From: Kluyvera intermedia
GTDB taxonomy: Bacteria; Pseudomonadota; Gammaproteobacteria; Enterobacterales; Enterobacteriaceae
DNA length: 64,000 nt
NCBI RefSeq assembly: GCF_034424175.1
Contig: NZ_CP139986.1
Coordinates: 2,914,001 to 2,978,000, forward strand
Direction of reading: 5' to 3'
A program made the position numbers and the translations under genes. How positions within the stretch are numbered: the stretch's first letter is position 1; every line of letters starts with the position of its first letter. Below are positions 61,537 to 64,000 of the stretch, piece by piece. A model generated the notes under the pieces. It ran no database searches and was not told where the DNA came from. It saw only the letters and a program-made list of their open reading frames with translations.

Positions 61537-61959
61537 GTGCTTAACGATCCCCGCTTTACGGCTGAAGTCGAGCTAACCATTGCGTTCCACGACGTCGATA
61601 TGATGGGCGTGGTGTGGCACGGAAACTACTTCCGCTATTTCGAGATTGCGCGTGAAGCGCTGTTGAATCAGTTTGACTACGGTTATCGCCAGATGAAGGA
61701 ATCCGGCTATCTGTGGCCGGTGGTCGATACCCGCGTGAAGTACCGTCACGCCCTGACTTTTGAGCAGCGTATTCGCGTGCGCGCCCGCATTGAGGAGTTC
61801 TAAAATCGCCTGCGTATAGGCTACGAAATCTTCGACGCGGAAAGCGGCAAGCGCGCCACCACCGGCTATACCATCCAGGTGGCGGTGGAAGAAAAAAGCC
61901 GCGAAATGTGCTTTGTCAGCCCGGATATTTTGTTTGCCCGCATGGGGGTGACGCCATGA
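61537..61959 (+). pseudogene. apeK: apeK-like 4HBT thioesterase interrupted by an in-frame stop
   Basis: A hotdog (4HBT) thioesterase, complete length about 140 codons from GTG 61537 to TGA 61957-61959. The TAA at 61801-61803 (codon 89) interrupts it: before it AFHDVDMMGVVWHGNYFRYF and after it NRLRIGYEIFDAESGKRATT continue the same family. An ancestral GAA to TAA change explains it. The 88-residue remnant has the active-site Asp but lacks the last strands. In other APE clusters this enzyme is thought to release or edit chains. Confidence 0.85.
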
Positions 61960-62561
61960 GATGGCTGCCGCTCCTGATGCTGCTGTTAAGCCCACTGGTC
62001 AGCGCGCTAACGCTTGACGACGTCCAGCAGCGTTTTACCGAACAACCGGTGGTTCGCGCCCACTTCGCGCAAAGCCGCACGATCAAGGATCTGCCGCAGC
62101 CGCTGCTGTCTCAGGGCAACATGTTGATCGCCCGCGATCGAGGTTTGCTGTGGGATCAAACCGCCCCTTTCCCGATGCAGTTACTGCTCGACGACAAGCG
62201 GATGGTACAGGCCGTCAATGGTCAGCCACCGCAAACCATCACCGCGGATAACAATCCGCAGATGTTCCAGTTTAATCATTTGCTGCGCGCGCTCTTTCAG
62301 GCTGACCGTAAAGTGCTGGAACAGAACTTCCGCGTGGAGTTTGCCGACAAAGGCGAAGGTCGCTGGACGCTGCGTCTGACGCCGACCACCACGCCGCTGG
62401 ATAAAATTTTTGCCACCATTGATCTGGCGGGAAAAACCTATCTGGAGACGATTCAACTCAACGATAAACAGGGCGACCGCACCGATATCACCCTTTCCCA
62501 ACACCAATTGACGCCCGCACAGCTGACCGATGACGAACGCCAACGTTTTGCCGCCCAGTAA
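61956..62561 (+). CDS. apeL: ApeL-like LolA-fold periplasmic protein
   Basis: 201 residues from ATG 61956, which overlaps the TGA of the full-length apeK frame. Signal peptide MRWLPLLMLLLSPLVSA. The remainder (VRAHFAQSRTIKDLPQPLLS, LWDQTAPFPMQLLLDD) is LolA-like, so it may carry the lipidated polyene across the periplasm. Overlaps the exporter gene by 32 bases. Confidence 0.85.
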   Translation: MRWLPLLMLLLSPLVSALTLDDVQQRFTEQPVVRAHFAQSRTIKDLPQPLLSQGNMLIARDRGLLWDQTAPFPMQLLLDDKRMVQAVNGQPPQTITADNNPQMFQFNHLLRALFQADRKVLEQNFRVEFADKGEGRWTLRLTPTTTPLDKIFATIDLAGKTYLETIQLNDKQGDRTDITLSQHQLTPAQLTDDERQRFAAQ

Positions 62562-64000
62562 GCGCCCCGCGCTGTTATGGGCTATTGCCTGCCTGCTGAT
62601 GCTGGGCGTGTTGCTGACGCTGCTGCCACAGGCGCGGCTGAACAGTAGCGTGCTGGCGATGCTGCCTAAACAAACGTTGGGCGCCATTCCGCCGAGCCTT
62701 AACGACGGATTTATGCAGCGCCTCGACCGTCAGATGGTCTGGCTGGTCAGCCCCGGGAAACAGCCGGATCCGACGGTCGCCCGCGACTGGCTGACGCTAC
62801 TGCAAAAATCGCAGGCGCTGGCAGAAGTGAAAGGCCCAATGGATGCGGAAAGCCAACAGGCCTGGGGCACTTTCTTCTGGCAGCACCGCAACGGGTTAGT
62901 TGACGATGTCACCCGCACCCGTCTGCAAAACGGCGGCGAGGCACAGGCGCAGTGGATCCTCTCCCAGCTTTATTCTGCCTTCTCCGGGGTCAGCGGCAAG
63001 GAGTTGCAAAACGATCCGCTGATGCTGATGCGGGGATCGCAGTTGGCGATGGCGAAAAATGGTCAGCGCCTGCGCTTGATGGACGGCTGGCTGGTGACCC
63101 AGGACCAGCAGGGTAACTACTGGTATCTGCTGCACGGCGAGCTAGCCGGTTCGTCGTTTGATATGCAGCAAACGCACACGCTGGTGACCACCCTCGGCAC
63201 CCTTGAAAAGACGCTCAAATCGCACCATCCGCACGCTCAGCTACTCTCTCGCGGTACGGCGTTCTATAGCGATTACGCCAGCCAGCAGGCCAAACGGGAT
63301 ATCTCCACCCTCGGCGTTGCCACCCTGCTGGGGGTGATTTTGCTGATTGTGGCAGTGTTCCGCTCACTGCGCCCGCTGCTGCTGTGCGTGCTGTCGATTG
63401 GCACCGGCGCGCTGGCGGGTACGGTGGTGACGCTGTTGGTATTTGGCGAACTGCATCTGATGACGCTGGTGATGAGCATGAGCATTATCGGCATTTCCGC
63501 CGACTATACGCTCTACTATCTGACGGAACGAATGGTGCATGGCGAGGCAACATCACCATGGCAAAGCCTGACTAAAGTGCGCAACGCCCTACTGCTGGCG
63601 CTGCTCACCACCGTGGCTGCGTACCTGATTTTGATGCTCGCGCCCTTCCCCAGCATCCGCCAAATGGCGCTGTTCGCCGCCGTTGGCCTGAGCGCCTCCT
63701 GCCTGACGGTGATTTTCTGGCATCCGTGGCTGTGTCGTGGCCTGCCGGTGCGCCCGGTTCCGGCGATGGTGCTGATGCTGCGCTGGCTTGCCGCCTGGCG
63801 ACGCAATAAAAAGCTTTCCGTGGGCCTACCGGTGGCGCTGGCGCTGTTCTCACTGGCGGGGCTTGCTACGCTGCGGGTGGACGATGATATTTCGCAGCTC
63901 CAGGCACTGCCTCAGCACATTCTGGCGCAGGAAAAAGCGATTACTGCATTGACCGGGCAAAGCGTCGATCAGAAGTGGTTTGTGGTATACGGCAAGTCTG
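62530..64000 (+). CDS. apeM: ApeM-like MMPL/RND exporter, N-terminal part
   Basis: Runs off the right edge after about 490 codons. Starts MTNANVLPPSKRPALLWAIA inside the end of apeL. One membrane helix, a large periplasmic domain (about 40-250), then a helix bundle with ISTLGVATLLGVILLIVAVF and SMSIIGISADYTLYYLTERM typical of MMPL lipid exporters. Probably moves the APE lipid over the inner membrane for hand-off to ApeL. Confidence 0.85.
   Translation, partial: MTNANVLPPSKRPALLWAIACLLMLGVLLTLLPQARLNSSVLAMLPKQTLGAIPPSLNDGFMQRLDRQMVWLVSPGKQPDPTVARDWLTLLQKSQALAEVKGPMDAESQQAWGTFFWQHRNGLVDDVTRTRLQNGGEAQAQWILSQLYSAFSGVSGKELQNDPLMLMRGSQLAMAKNGQRLRLMDGWLVTQDQQGNYWYLLHGELAGSSFDMQQTHTLVTTLGTLEKTLKSHHPHAQLLSRGTAFYSDYASQQAKRDISTLGVATLLGVILLIVAVFRSLRPLLLCVLSIGTGALAGTVVTLLVFGELHLMTLVMSMSIIGISADYTLYYLTERMVHGEATSPWQSLTKVRNALLLALLTTVAAYLILMLAPFPSIRQMALFAAVGLSASCLTVIFWHPWLCRGLPVRPVPAMVLMLRWLAAWRRNKKLSVGLPVALALFSLAGLATLRVDDDISQLQALPQHILAQEKAITALTGQSVDQKWFVVYGKS

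Noticed and set aside
61801..61955. The segment after the apeK stop as a separate small gene
   Set aside because: It continues the same family fold in the same frame, so a broken apeK explains it better.

Overview
The window is enterobacterial chromosome, most likely Citrobacter of the freundii complex. The first 14.6 kb has the E. coli gene order phoH-efeBOU-putP-putA-rutR-ymdF-wrbA-yccJ with very similar proteins. The accessory part carries a QnrB-type pentapeptide gene with its LexA box, a gene native to Citrobacter chromosomes. The species call is inference from remembered protein sequences; no database was searched.

Layout. 1-6.3 kb: the start of phoH, the Fur-boxed ferrous-iron importer efeUOB (efeU intact) and the proline permease putP. 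6.3-15 kb: putA behind a control region with several PutA-type operators, a MATE exporter, an LprI-like protein, rutR without any rut operon, then ymdF, wrbA and yccJ. Two unusual direct-repeat REP arrays lie at 10.3-10.5 kb (96-bp period) and 14.6-15.1 kb (41-bp period). 15-24 kb: a polar amino acid ABC importer, a Spy-like periplasmic protein, qnrB with an unknown follower gene, an alpha/beta hydrolase, a DUF1294 protein, and a LysR regulator divergent from a metallo-beta-lactamase-fold protein that has lost its metal motif. 24-31 kb looks AT-rich: a TolA-C-like lipoprotein, a type A chloramphenicol acetyltransferase, a GGDEF-EAL protein with a periplasmic partner, a DUF1989 protein, yeeN, and a TopAI-type toxin behind a short leader ORF and hairpin.

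31-49 kb: a PhzF-like protein, a TetR regulator, a ToxR/MarT-like membrane regulator with a FidL-like partner, then a complete type II choline-utilization microcompartment operon. The operon has three hexameric shell proteins, aldehyde dehydrogenase, a pentameric shell protein, alcohol dehydrogenase, long-form choline TMA-lyase CutC, activase CutD, a tailed shell protein, PduL-type phosphotransacylase, an unknown protein and two SMR membrane proteins. Together these cleave choline to trimethylamine and acetaldehyde and turn acetaldehyde into ethanol and acetyl-phosphate inside a protein shell. A TRAP transporter and a CSS-type c-di-GMP phosphodiesterase follow.

50-64 kb: a small secreted protein, a methyltransferase, a Fur-boxed siderophore-type ABC importer, and the first part of an aryl polyene (APE) pigment cluster, apeC to apeM, cut by the window end. 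In that cluster the thioesterase gene has an in-frame stop and the glycosyltransferase gene seems to start at CTG. Ape and Cut gene letters are assigned from remembered gene order.
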